From assembly GCF_001514495.1 (NCBI RefSeq), contig NZ_BCNM01000008.1, positions 124,001 to 188,000 on the forward strand: a stretch of 64,000 nucleotides of DNA, in the 5' to 3' direction. The position numbers were made by a program, and so were the translations under genes. Below the pieces are notes generated by a model, which did not search any database, was not told the DNA's origin, and worked only from the letters and a program-made list of their open reading frames with translations. Shown here piece after piece: positions 1-8,289 of this stretch. The stretch's first letter is position 1, and each line of letters begins with the position of its first letter. The stretch comes from Paenibacillus pabuli NBRC 13638. GTDB taxonomy: Bacteria; Bacillota; Bacilli; Paenibacillales; Paenibacillaceae.

Positions 1-40
1 AACGTCAGGTTTATTCGGAATGGGGGTTGTGCGATTCTCA

Positions 41-1456
41 TTAACCACGGTGAATCACCACCCTCTTTCTCGTCTCCTTCGCAAACATTTTACCTGGATT
101 CAATAAGTTATCGGGATCAAAAGCCTGCTTTATCCCACGCATGACTTCAATTCCTGACTTCCCGACTTTCCATTCCAGAAACGGCGCCTTGACGAATCCG
201 ACGCCATGTTCGCCGGTAATCGTTCCCCCCAGTTCGATTGCCGCTTCGAAGATTTCCTCGAAGGCTTTCTCCACACGATGTACTTCATCGTGATCCCTAG
301 CATCCGTTGTTGCTGTCGGGTGAAGGTTCCCGTCACCCGCATGCCCAAAAGTAGCGATGGAGACATCGTATTTTCTTGCAATTTCATTGATTCGCAATAC
401 CATGTCCGCAATTTTCGACCGTGGAACCGTAGCATCTTCCAGAATCGTTGTAGGCCGTAAGCGCGCTAATGCCGTAAAAGCGCTGCGCCGTGCTGTCAAC
501 AGCCTTTCTGCGTGTTCCCGGCTCTCCGCCACTTCAAGCCGATCAGCAAGTTCCAGTTTGCATATAGCACAAATTTCATCCATGTCCCGCTCCACCGCTT
601 CGGGGTCTCCGTCTTGCTCAATGAGCAGAATCGCCTCCATATCCCTCGGTAGACCTAATTTAGCGAAGTCGTCCACGACCCGGATTGTGGGATTATCCAT
701 AAACTCCAATGTCGCAGGGATAATACGAGATTCGATGATTCGAGATACAGTCCTGGCAGCTCCATATAGATCTTTGTACATGGCAATCATCGTCTTTTTC
801 GTTTTAGGAGGAGGTACTAACTTAATTGTTGCCTCTGTAATAATAGCCAATGTCCCTTCGGACCCGATAAGCAGCTTGGTTAAATCATACCCGGCCACAT
901 CCTTCATGAGTTTTCCTCCGGTACGTAGTACTTCCCCATTCGCGAGAACCGCTTCGAGACCAATTACATAGTCCTTTGTAGTTCCGTATTTTAAACCACG
1001 CAAGCCTCCCGAACACTCGGCAATATTTCCACCAATTGTCGATATACGCATACTGCTCGGATCCGGAGGATAGAACAACCCAAGCGACTCAATCTCTGCT
1101 ATGAATTCCGCAGTAATTAACCCTGGCTGCACCGTTGCCGTCAAATTTTCCAGATCCACTTCGACGATCCGGTTCATACGATGCATCACCATGACTATAC
1201 CTCCCTCTATAGGGACCGTTCCGCCACAGAGATTGGATCCTGACCCCCGCGAAACCAATGGTATGCGGTGCGCAGCGAGCGTTTTCATGATTTCAACTAC
1301 CTGAGCCGTATTTTCCGGATAAATAACGCCCTCCGGTAAACTTTGCAGCATCGGTGTCCCATCGTAGGAGTGAGTAATCAATGCTTCATTATCGTCTCGA
1401 AAATACTGCGCTCCTACAATTCGTCGAAGTCGATTCTTTACTTCTAGCTCCAACAT
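41..1456 (-). CDS. GlcD-type FAD-binding oxidoreductase, probable D-lactate dehydrogenase
   Basis: This is an FAD/FMN-dependent 2-hydroxyacid dehydrogenase of the GlcD/D-lactate dehydrogenase family, 471 residues. It oxidises a 2-hydroxyacid such as glycolate or D-lactate to the 2-keto acid. The N-terminal PCMH-type FAD domain shows RGSGSNLCGG at about residues 70-79. The C-terminal FAD-oxidase domain shows HAGDGNLHP (about 372-380) and GEHGVG (about 415-420). An ATG ten codons upstream is also in frame, but GGAGGG lies 10 nt before the ATG at 1456, so I chose that start. It is the last gene of the MurNAc operon. MurQ releases D-lactate, so D-lactate is the most likely substrate (inference). 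Glycolate cannot be excluded, although no glcE/glcF partner is present. Confidence 0.85.
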   Translation of the reverse strand: MLELEVKNRLRRIVGAQYFRDDNEALITHSYDGTPMLQSLPEGVIYPENTAQVVEIMKTLAAHRIPLVSRGSGSNLCGGTVPIEGGIVMVMHRMNRIVEVDLENLTATVQPGLITAEFIAEIESLGLFYPPDPSSMRISTIGGNIAECSGGLRGLKYGTTKDYVIGLEAVLANGEVLRTGGKLMKDVAGYDLTKLLIGSEGTLAIITEATIKLVPPPKTKKTMIAMYKDLYGAARTVSRIIESRIIPATLEFMDNPTIRVVDDFAKLGLPRDMEAILLIEQDGDPEAVERDMDEICAICKLELADRLEVAESREHAERLLTARRSAFTALARLRPTTILEDATVPRSKIADMVLRINEIARKYDVSIATFGHAGDGNLHPTATTDARDHDEVHRVEKAFEEIFEAAIELGGTITGEHGVGFVKAPFLEWKVGKSGIEVMRGIKQAFDPDNLLNPGKMFAKETRKRVVIHRG

Positions 1457-1595
1457 GAATGGCATCCCTCCGCATATTGCGTTCACAGTCAGTTTATTAC
1501 GGATCTGGTTGAACTTCTGAACCGATTATCAGGTTTATACGACCTTGTCCATTTCATAATATGATCATGGATCATCGTGCGCTTGCTTTATCACT

Positions 1596-1609
1596 AGTAA
1601 TCGTTTACT
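1596..1609. promoter_or_regulatory. candidate cre-like operator between the IIA and GlcD-type genes
   Basis: AGTAATCGTTTACT is a near palindrome. On the minus strand it differs from the CcpA consensus TGNAARCGNWWWCA only at the two outer bases. It sits in the 166-bp gap before the FAD dehydrogenase gene, where a separate promoter or internal control could lie. A LacI-type operator is an alternative reading. Confidence 0.3.
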
Positions 1610-1622
1610 TTGGACTCATTTT

Positions 1623-2102
1623 CTAATAATAAATACGTAACGCAGCTTCCGCTTCCTGTAAACTTTCAATCCGCTGCACCTTTTCTTGACCGTGGGGTAC
1701 AATTACCGAGGTGATATCGGATAACCCTGCTTCTTTAATTTTGGCGATATCAAATTCCAATAGCAGTTGCCCCTGCTCAACCCTTTGCCCTGTTATGACA
1801 TGGGACGTAAACCCTTCACCTTTCAACGATACCGTATCTACCCCAACATGAATGAGAACCTGAATGCCAGCCTCGTTTTCCAGCAAAAGCGCATGCTTGC
1901 TTTTATTCATAATATGAGATATTTCACCTGAGAAAGGCGCTCTCACTTCGCCTTTGACGGGTCGAACAGCAAAACCTTCCCCCATGGCCTTGGTGGAAAA
2001 TGCTTCATCCGGTACTTGCTCCAGATTTACTACTTCTCCAGGTATGGGCGATATAATATCAAGGGTATTCACTTCAATTTTCTTCTTTTTCCATCCAAAC
2101 AT
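1623..2102 (-). CDS. crr: PTS sugar transporter subunit IIA (EIIA-Glc type)
   Basis: This is a stand-alone 159-residue EIIA of the glucose family, the cytosolic phosphocarrier that takes phosphate from HPr and passes it to an EIIB domain. The active-site histidine is H85 in IHVGVDTV, and the second conserved histidine is H70, matching the H75/H90 pair of E. coli Crr. Its length equals that of free EIIA-Glc. MurP in the same operon has IIB and IIC domains but no IIA, and this gene supplies the missing component (inference from context; MurP of E. coli is known to use Crr). It starts 56 nt after kdgK. Confidence 0.92.
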   Translation of the reverse strand: MFGWKKKKIEVNTLDIISPIPGEVVNLEQVPDEAFSTKAMGEGFAVRPVKGEVRAPFSGEISHIMNKSKHALLLENEAGIQVLIHVGVDTVSLKGEGFTSHVITGQRVEQGQLLLEFDIAKIKEAGLSDITSVIVPHGQEKVQRIESLQEAEAALRIYY

Positions 2103-2157
2103 ATAATCCTCTCCTGTTTTGCAAATATGCCGATTAACTATTGGTGTAATTCACTGA

Positions 2158-3174
2158 TCATCTCTCAATATCAACGATCACCGGGGCCATGGCCCGGATA
2201 ACATCCGTTTCGGTTGCCGTCGGTGAATCACCAGGTATCGTATGGGCCAACATTCCTGCCGTGACGGCAAATTGCACAATCTTTTCCGCGGAATAACCCG
2301 CAAGTTCACCATGGATAACTCCGCTTGCAAATGCGTCCCCAGCGCCAATCCGGTCATAAACCGGAAATGTAAGCGTAGGAGAAAATACAAGGCTCTGATT
2401 TTTCCATATAAATCCCTGCAAGGAGTGGGAGTTGTCTCCGTTAATTCCGCGAAACGTGCCCGCAATGACAGAAATATGAAACTGCTTGGCCACCCGTGGC
2501 ATCAAGTCCGCAAGCTGATCTTCCCGCTTGGTCTCAACAGACTTCAAATCCAGGATAAAAAGGGCATCCTTTTCGTTCATCAGGACGATATCGGCCAGCT
2601 CCAGCATATCTTCATAATGCGGCTTCGCCTTGTGATGCCCGTCTTCTCCCCACAAGGCAGGCCGATAATTGGCGTCAAAAACAACCAATCCGCCTCGACT
2701 TTTGACAGCCTGGGCTAATGTCTTCATATGCCAGCGAACTTCTTCATTCATAGCCAGCGTAATCCCGCAGAAATGAATGACATCTGCTTGCTTCGAAATT
2801 TGTTCATAATCATAACATTTCGCAGGGGCACGATTAAAGCTGCTCTCCAGTCGATTGGTATAAGTGACTCGGCTTGGTCTTCCCCCGAAACCTTGTTCCA
2901 GGAAATACATCCCGAGGTATTCCCCGCCACGCAAAACAAGCTCGGTCGATATCCCCAATTTTCTAATCTCTGCTACGGCTGCATCACCTAACGGTCCCAA
3001 GGGTAGTCTGGAGATTAAGTAACCGGTATGCCCCAAACGAACTAATGCAGCCAGTACATTAACCCCTGTCCCGGAAAATGAATAATTCAAGGCATTGCTT
3101 TGGGAAAGCAGGGCATAGCCCGGAACTTGGAGGCGCATCATCACTTCGCCAAAAGCAGCGATAACTTTAGGCAT
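2158..3174 (-). CDS. kdgK: PfkB-family sugar kinase, 2-dehydro-3-deoxygluconokinase type
   Basis: This is a ribokinase/PfkB-fold kinase of 338 residues. The signature DRIGAGDAF near the C-terminus gives catalytic base D280 and the GAGD anion hole, and the N-terminal strand FGEVMMRL and the SGTGVNVL substrate segment match KdgK proteins. It would phosphorylate 2-keto-3-deoxygluconate (KDG) to KDG-6P. Its ATG overlaps the 3' end of dgaF by 8 nt, indicating translational coupling, and the aldolase next door cleaves the phosphorylated product. The presence of a KDG kinase suggests that the upstream ammonia-lyase may deliver unphosphorylated KDG (inference). Other keto-sugar acids remain possible substrates. 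Confidence 0.82.
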   Translation of the reverse strand: MPKVIAAFGEVMMRLQVPGYALLSQSNALNYSFSGTGVNVLAALVRLGHTGYLISRLPLGPLGDAAVAEIRKLGISTELVLRGGEYLGMYFLEQGFGGRPSRVTYTNRLESSFNRAPAKCYDYEQISKQADVIHFCGITLAMNEEVRWHMKTLAQAVKSRGGLVVFDANYRPALWGEDGHHKAKPHYEDMLELADIVLMNEKDALFILDLKSVETKREDQLADLMPRVAKQFHISVIAGTFRGINGDNSHSLQGFIWKNQSLVFSPTLTFPVYDRIGAGDAFASGVIHGELAGYSAEKIVQFAVTAGMLAHTIPGDSPTATETDVIRAMAPVIVDIER

Positions 3175-3922
3175 AGTGATCCGCCAACTTTTTCATCATG
3201 GCTGTTAGCCTACGTACATGCTCAATATTGGTGTTTCCCGAATCCTTATCAATAATGGAAGAATACACGTGCGGAATGACCTGAGGCACGCCGGCTTCAA
3301 GAGCAATGGTCAGAATTGCCTCGAAATTATCCATATCAATTCCTCCGGTTGGCTCCAGAGCAAAGCCTGCCGCTGCGCAGCTTTGGGCTACAGCACGGAA
3401 CTCTTGCTCCCGACTTAAGCCTTCCATCGGATAATATTTCAAGGCATTGCCTCCCATGTCACGAACCAAAGCAATCGCCGATGACACGGGCACGAGAGCA
3501 CTCTCCTGTTCGGCAGCGCTTATGGGGCCAGTCGAAATGTTTACTTTCCCCACTTGTCCGGTTGGAGATACCAGGCTGTTAATCCAGCTATCCTTTGTCC
3601 CCAAATTCGCTCGGGTTGCCCCCACTGCAGGAAACACCTGATTGATGTGACTACCGGAATAATATTTGGCAATCTCGGCCACAACAGTAGCCTGACGATT
3701 ATCACCTGCACCAAGTCCAATGGATACGGCATCTTCCAACTCTTTACCATATTCACACATTGCTGTCACGGCTTCCTGAACGGTGGCATAATTTTTGGAA
3801 AGGACGCCCACCACTACATAACCTTCTGCTGCTTCAAAGATTTCCTTGGCATTGGCAATATCCTTGGCCAGCACATTTAGTGCAACGCGGTTTCTGTAAA
3901 ATCGTTGTGAAATCAAGGACAA
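3167..3922 (-). CDS. dgaF: 2-dehydro-3-deoxy-6-phosphogluconate aldolase, DgaF family
   Basis: This 251-residue protein belongs to the DgaF-type KDGP aldolase family, which is distinct from the shorter Eda type. It cleaves KDG-6P to pyruvate and glyceraldehyde-3P in the D-glucosaminate pathway of Salmonella. Recognisable family stretches are VVGVLSKNYATVQEA, GAGDNRQ, HINQVFPAVGATR, NALKYYPMEG and LEPTGGID; the lysine of LKYYPM lies in a TIM-barrel strand and is a good Schiff-base candidate. The start is TTG, with GGGAGG 7 nt upstream, one base after the dgaE stop. It is followed directly by kdgK. Family assignment comes from the whole sequence and the DgaE partner. Confidence 0.85.
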   Translation of the reverse strand: MSLISQRFYRNRVALNVLAKDIANAKEIFEAAEGYVVVGVLSKNYATVQEAVTAMCEYGKELEDAVSIGLGAGDNRQATVVAEIAKYYSGSHINQVFPAVGATRANLGTKDSWINSLVSPTGQVGKVNISTGPISAAEQESALVPVSSAIALVRDMGGNALKYYPMEGLSREQEFRAVAQSCAAAGFALEPTGGIDMDNFEAILTIALEAGVPQVIPHVYSSIIDKDSGNTNIEHVRRLTAMMKKLADHYA

Positions 3923-3923
3923 G

Positions 3924-5027
3924 TTAATTCCTCCCTACCAAATTCCGTATTTGTCTCACAATGATCGTCATATCATCGCCAAGAAGCGGTCTTGGATCAA
4001 TGTCAAAATACCCCTGCCTTACTCCGTAATCACGCGTATAAATGGCTATTTCGCCTTGCTGAAGACGCGTTGCAAGCACTTCGGCTGTGATTTCAGCCTG
4101 CTGCGGATCGATATGCACCCGCCCACGATAAATGCTTCTTCCCGCTTCATCCTGTACGATTGATATTTGGACGCCAGGAATATCATTTAACTGGAGCAGC
4201 AATTGAAGGCTTTGCCGTTCCTCTTCGCTGCGATCGGGCTTTTTCATATATTCATCCAAGGCTTCCAGCAGGCCAAAGGTTGTCTCCTTGCCCACCTTCA
4301 TGCTTCTTCCAATGCCGGACAATTGCACCTTAAGCCATTCAATATAGCTTCGCCGCCCGGCTACGATCCCGGAGGTAGGTCCTTCTATCGCCTTAGAGCC
4401 GCTATAAATAGCCAGATCGGCATACTGGACATATCTGCGAAGATCTTCTTCCGCCGCAGCATCAATAATCAGCGGTACGCCATTTTGGTTGGCTATTTGC
4501 GCTGCTTCTTCCACCGCAATCATGTTTTTCTGGACAGCATGGTGAGATTTTACATATAAAATTCCTGCCGTCCTATCGGAAATCGCATCCTCAATATGCT
4601 CGCAACGTCCCTCGTTGGCGTATCCTACCTCGACCAGCTTGCCGCCTCCTAGATAGACCATCGTCTCTACAGGCGCACCATATTGAACATTGTGACCCTT
4701 CAGCATAATAATCTCATTGCGAACAATTTCCTCCTGATGCAGCCGTTCGCTCAATCGGCGATTCCCCTGCGTAACCAGAGCTGCAACAGACAAAGCAATG
4801 CCGCTTGACGCAGAATTAACTATAACTGCTGCTTCCGCACCCAGAATTCGTGCAGTGTAATCACCAGCTTTGTTTACTAAATCGGCGATCTCCACATAGC
4901 TTTGCGCTCCCTGCCTCATCGCCTCCATTACAGTATCGCTTGGCGCGGATACACCAAGAATACTCATTCGCCCGCTGGCATTTATGACCCGTTTAAGTCC
5001 GTACTTCACATTTAATGAATTCTCCAC
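3924..5027 (-). CDS. dgaE: DgaE-family PLP-dependent ammonia-lyase (SelA-like)
   Basis: This is a 367-residue fold-type I PLP enzyme of the SelA-like group. K212 in YSGSKAIEGPTSG is the expected PLP lysine and D189 in LIIDAAAEEDL should contact the pyridine nitrogen. Characterised DgaE proteins are D-glucosaminate-6-phosphate ammonia-lyases giving KDG-6P and ammonia. Start: GTG with AGGAG 9 nt upstream. The first 35 nt overlap the amidohydrolase gene, so the two are translationally coupled. No glucosaminate PTS (dgaABCD) is present here, so the substrate may instead be an amino-sugar acid released by the neighbouring deacetylase (inference). The exact substrate cannot be read from sequence. 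Confidence 0.82.
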   Translation of the reverse strand: MENSLNVKYGLKRVINASGRMSILGVSAPSDTVMEAMRQGAQSYVEIADLVNKAGDYTARILGAEAAVIVNSASSGIALSVAALVTQGNRRLSERLHQEEIVRNEIIMLKGHNVQYGAPVETMVYLGGGKLVEVGYANEGRCEHIEDAISDRTAGILYVKSHHAVQKNMIAVEEAAQIANQNGVPLIIDAAAEEDLRRYVQYADLAIYSGSKAIEGPTSGIVAGRRSYIEWLKVQLSGIGRSMKVGKETTFGLLEALDEYMKKPDRSEEERQSLQLLLQLNDIPGVQISIVQDEAGRSIYRGRVHIDPQQAEITAEVLATRLQQGEIAIYTRDYGVRQGYFDIDPRPLLGDDMTIIVRQIRNLVGRN

Positions 5028-6105
5028 CAGTAACGACTCCTTCCGCTCTGATTATTTGATCAGCCGCTCTTTGTTGACCTTGCGAATCACTGAATGTCAA
5101 TGGATTCCGAGACAGTGAAAATAATGTTAGATTGGCAGGGTCACCAACCTGGATACGGCCCAGTTCAGGGCGCTTTAACCAACGAGCAGCACTTGTCGTA
5201 ACTGCTGCAATCGTGTCCTCCAGCGAATAACCCAAGCAAAGAAACTTGGAAAGGACACAAGACATGCTGTATACAGGCCCATTGAGACGATTGCCACGGT
5301 AAATATCCGTACTGATCGTATCCGGATGAATTCCGTGCTTTTTGGCAGACTCAGCCACTCTGAAAGAGAAACTCGCCGTCCCATGGCCGACATCCAGATG
5401 AACGCCTCTGGCAATAGCCTCTTCAAGAATCTCCAATGGTTCATCCGATTCGTTAAACAAGTTATTGTTTTTGCCATGGAGATAATGAGTAATGATATCT
5501 TTGCGACGTAATAAAGGAACGATTTCTTTTATATCCGGGGGAGCTGAGCCGATATGGACCATGAGTGGCAACCCCGTTTCATCCGACATTTCAAGTGCAA
5601 TTTCAAGCGGTTTAATGCCTTGATTGCCGACTACGCTGCTGCTGATCCTTGCCTTAAGTCCCACGATAAAGCCTTCATCCTGCCGAAGAGTCTGTATTAC
5701 CTTTTCCTTGTTAATCCATGTCAGAGAAGATAATTCATCGATTCGCTGCAGTCCGATTGTCGATATATTAAGGAAGGCGAATACGCGAGTTTTGGATTGC
5801 CTGGCATGCGCCGCCAATTCGAAGATCCGGTCAGCGCCACAACTTCCCGCGTCCACAATTGTAGTTACCCCTTGATTCACACCAATGAGATCAATTTCAT
5901 CACCGTAAGGAGTGAATTCCTGAAAAGCATGGACATGCATATCAATCCAACCGCTGGACACGTATATACCTGAGCCGTCCCATTCTACAGGAGCGTGGCC
6001 TTTGCCCGATTCAGTGATTTCCGTAATAATTCCATTATTCACAACAATATCAATCATCTCTCCGCCGATTTGCTTAAGATGACGGAGCACAAAGTTATTT
6101 TTCAC
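4993..6105 (-). CDS. amidohydrolase/deacetylase-family metallohydrolase
   Basis: This is an amidohydrolase-superfamily TIM-barrel enzyme of 370 residues. DMHVHAF gives metal ligands H57 and H59. GLKARIS gives a probable carboxylated bridging lysine, K151. VHIGSAPP (H184) and THYLHG (H207/H210) supply further ligands, and TDIYRG carries the likely catalytic aspartate. The family includes an Enterococcus member encoded beside dgaE/dgaF homologues and acting on acetylated substrates (from memory). Start chosen at GTG 6105, preceded by AAAGGTGAGG; the in-frame GTG nine bases further upstream lacks a site. In this operon a role in N-deacetylating an acetylamino-sugar acid before DgaE is attractive but is inference. 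Confidence 0.78.
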   Translation of the reverse strand: MKNNFVLRHLKQIGGEMIDIVVNNGIITEITESGKGHAPVEWDGSGIYVSSGWIDMHVHAFQEFTPYGDEIDLIGVNQGVTTIVDAGSCGADRIFELAAHARQSKTRVFAFLNISTIGLQRIDELSSLTWINKEKVIQTLRQDEGFIVGLKARISSSVVGNQGIKPLEIALEMSDETGLPLMVHIGSAPPDIKEIVPLLRRKDIITHYLHGKNNNLFNESDEPLEILEEAIARGVHLDVGHGTASFSFRVAESAKKHGIHPDTISTDIYRGNRLNGPVYSMSCVLSKFLCLGYSLEDTIAAVTTSAARWLKRPELGRIQVGDPANLTLFSLSRNPLTFSDSQGQQRAADQIIRAEGVVTGGEFIKCEVRT

Positions 6106-6135
6106 TTGCCTCACCTTTTTCGGATGATGCCCGAG

Positions 6136-7008
6136 TTATGTCTCCGGCTCCAAATTTTTCAATTCATACGTCGCCTTACGAGTTCTCGTAATCTTATCGA
6201 TCGAATCGTTAATATTAATTGAGGCATATACATAGTACAGCAGATCCACGATAAAAAACTGGCTGTGCTTGGAGCTGGTCGCTGCACTTCTTACCTTTGC
6301 TTCTGGAGCAAGCGAGGTGAATAGATTAAAATCGCTTATATCCGATAGCTCACTGCGGCCAAAACCGGTAAAGCTAATGGTGGTCAAACCACTTTTTTGA
6401 GCAAATTTCATCAGCTGCAGCACCTCCTTGGTAGCGGCGCTATACGAAATGCCAATAAATACACTTCCTTTAGGTGCATTGGCCATGCTCATCGTCAGAA
6501 CATGGATATCATGAAGCGCATACACGTTTTTTCCGAGACGCAGCCATTTTTGAGCAATATCCTCTGCAACCAATGCCGATGCACCAATACCGTAGGCAAA
6601 TATGACTGGGGCTTTGTACAGGCTGTGTGCCACTTCTTCAATCATTTCTACGTCAAGCTGGCCAACGGTATCCCTCAGAGACTGGATCACATTAGACAAA
6701 ATTTTATCGACTAACTCCGCCGTATTTGCATTTTTATCCAGATCGAAATACCCTGTTTTTTCCCCTTGAGCCAGATCAGCCGATAAGGCTACCTTTAATT
6801 CGGGGAAGCCTTTCAGGCCGATGGAACGGCAAAAACGGACAACTGATGCACTGCTGGAAAGAGAACGTGATGCCATTTCCTGTACGGACATAAACATCAC
6901 TTCATCCGGAGCTTCCATTACAAAGCGGGCTACCTTTTGCTCGGATTGTGTTAATTTAGGCATCAGATTTTCAATTCTCGATAAAATTTGACCTACTCCC
7001 ACTCCCAT
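6136..7008 (-). CDS. murR: MurR/RpiR-family transcriptional regulator
   Basis: This 290-residue regulator has an N-terminal RpiR-type helix-turn-helix (about 1-75; TQSEQKVARFVMEAPDEVMFMSVQEMA, then SSSASVVRFCRSIGLKGFPELK) and a C-terminal sugar-phosphate-binding SIS domain (about 110-250; FAYGIGASALVAEDIAQKWLRLG and GISYSAATKEVLQLM). Homologues bind MurNAc-6P and control MurNAc catabolism. The ATG at 7008 has GGAGG 8 nt upstream; a TTG five codons earlier lies inside that site and is rejected. It lies between mupG and the deacetylase gene and probably acts on the dyad in front of murQ. Confidence 0.88.
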   Translation of the reverse strand: MGVGVGQILSRIENLMPKLTQSEQKVARFVMEAPDEVMFMSVQEMASRSLSSSASVVRFCRSIGLKGFPELKVALSADLAQGEKTGYFDLDKNANTAELVDKILSNVIQSLRDTVGQLDVEMIEEVAHSLYKAPVIFAYGIGASALVAEDIAQKWLRLGKNVYALHDIHVLTMSMANAPKGSVFIGISYSAATKEVLQLMKFAQKSGLTTISFTGFGRSELSDISDFNLFTSLAPEAKVRSAATSSKHSQFFIVDLLYYVYASININDSIDKITRTRKATYELKNLEPET

Positions 7009-7057
7009 TAAAAACGCCTCCAATTAGTACGTCAACAATAAATTTTATACCTTAATA

Positions 7058-8107
7058 CTATTCAGAATTGGATGTTGTGGCAAGGAATTGGAAGGGATGA
7101 CCTTTCTTTTGCAGAAACGACAGCAGAGGAATATCTCTTGGTGCGACATACCCAATGACGTTAACCCGTTCATCGGCAGGCAAAGGACGGAGTACAATTT
7201 GAAATTCACCGCAATACCGCAAATATTTATCATTATCGATCGTTAGTGCACCGATTGGACGTTCCACGGTATGCTCTGGAAGAATGCTTCCTCTAAAATG
7301 ATGTCGTGCCTCCTCTGAACGAATTACATCACGTGCGATATCTGGACGATTATGGTGGGCACCTTCCCATACATGTGATGGTCTTTGCTTCTCAACACCC
7401 AATAACACTGTTCCTTCATTCCAGGCAAGAAACTGCTGCATCGTCCACGGGCTTATCGATAAATCGCCAATGAGAACATTATCCACAAAGCACTCCTGCA
7501 CTAATTCCAAGTAACCGGCAAACGGAGACATATGACGATGCTTCTCCAAGCTTGGCAGCCCCTCATGCAGCGGGCCTCTTAAATCTCCATCTCCAGGAAT
7601 AAAGGCAGCTACGGTTAAGCCTTGGGATTGCAACCACCGGTTCTGGCTCTGAAAAACGGTCAGATCAAGACCTGTCTCCGGTCTCGGGTAATAATTGTGC
7701 CAGGCCTCTAAGGATGCGAAATTCGCCTGCTGCTCGCGCAAGCCGTCCAAAAATGCCTGATCGATCGTACTCGCATTCAATGCCACACGCCACTCATGGG
7801 ACAGCTCAGCAATCTCATCTATCTCCATGCCATTATCAATTCTTAATCCCGTAACACCGCTAGCCTTCAACTGTTGTAACGAGAAATGGTTAAAGGTTCT
7901 TGGAGATACATCCACCATGAAGAGCATATCGTGTCTGAGAGCAAACTCCCCAATCCGGGTTAGCGGCTCCAGCAGCTCCCGTGGGTCCTCCTCGGGAATC
8001 TGTAGAGATGTAAAAATGGATTTGAATCCGTTTTTTTGCATATAGCTCAAATATTCCATTGTTTTTTCAAGACTCTGCTCGGTTAAGGACACCAATACTC
8101 CACTCAT
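7058..8107 (-). CDS. mupG: 6-phospho-N-acetylmuramidase, MupG family (DUF871)
   Basis: This is a TIM-barrel protein of 349 residues in the MupG/DUF871 family. In Staphylococcus aureus MupG hydrolyses MurNAc-6P-GlcNAc, the product of MurP import of the cell-wall disaccharide, into MurNAc-6P and GlcNAc. Family segments include GFKSIFTSLQIPEEDP, FMVDVSP, LRIDNGM, ALNASTI, HNYYPRPETGL and AFIPGD, with the C-terminal beta domain ending in GYVAPRDIPLLSF. No signal peptide is present, as expected for a cytosolic enzyme. The ATG at 8107 is preceded by AAGGAG; an ATG seven codons upstream is poorly placed. It sits between murP and murR. Confidence 0.88.
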   Translation of the reverse strand: MSGVLVSLTEQSLEKTMEYLSYMQKNGFKSIFTSLQIPEEDPRELLEPLTRIGEFALRHDMLFMVDVSPRTFNHFSLQQLKASGVTGLRIDNGMEIDEIAELSHEWRVALNASTIDQAFLDGLREQQANFASLEAWHNYYPRPETGLDLTVFQSQNRWLQSQGLTVAAFIPGDGDLRGPLHEGLPSLEKHRHMSPFAGYLELVQECFVDNVLIGDLSISPWTMQQFLAWNEGTVLLGVEKQRPSHVWEGAHHNRPDIARDVIRSEEARHHFRGSILPEHTVERPIGALTIDNDKYLRYCGEFQIVLRPLPADERVNVIGYVAPRDIPLLSFLQKKGHPFQFLATTSNSE

Positions 8108-8289
8108 TTTGCTAGCACTCCTTTTCATCTAGAAGACTATTTATCTACATGAATCAAACTTGCTGGTGCAGCTTAAGGCATAAATCATAAGTTCGTTTGT
8201 CCATCTATCTGCCTCATTACTCCACCAGCAAAGCAATATTCACCCTTCACGAGCTTAATAGAAGTATTAAAACCGTATTGTATGTTGTC
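8108..8289. other. murP-mupG intergenic gap with long-loop inverted repeat
   Basis: TTGCTGGTG at 8160-8168 can pair with CACCAGCAA at 8223-8231 across a 54-nt loop. There is no T-run, so it is not a standard terminator. It could be a processing or partial attenuation structure within the operon. No coding sequence is seen in this gap. Confidence 0.3.
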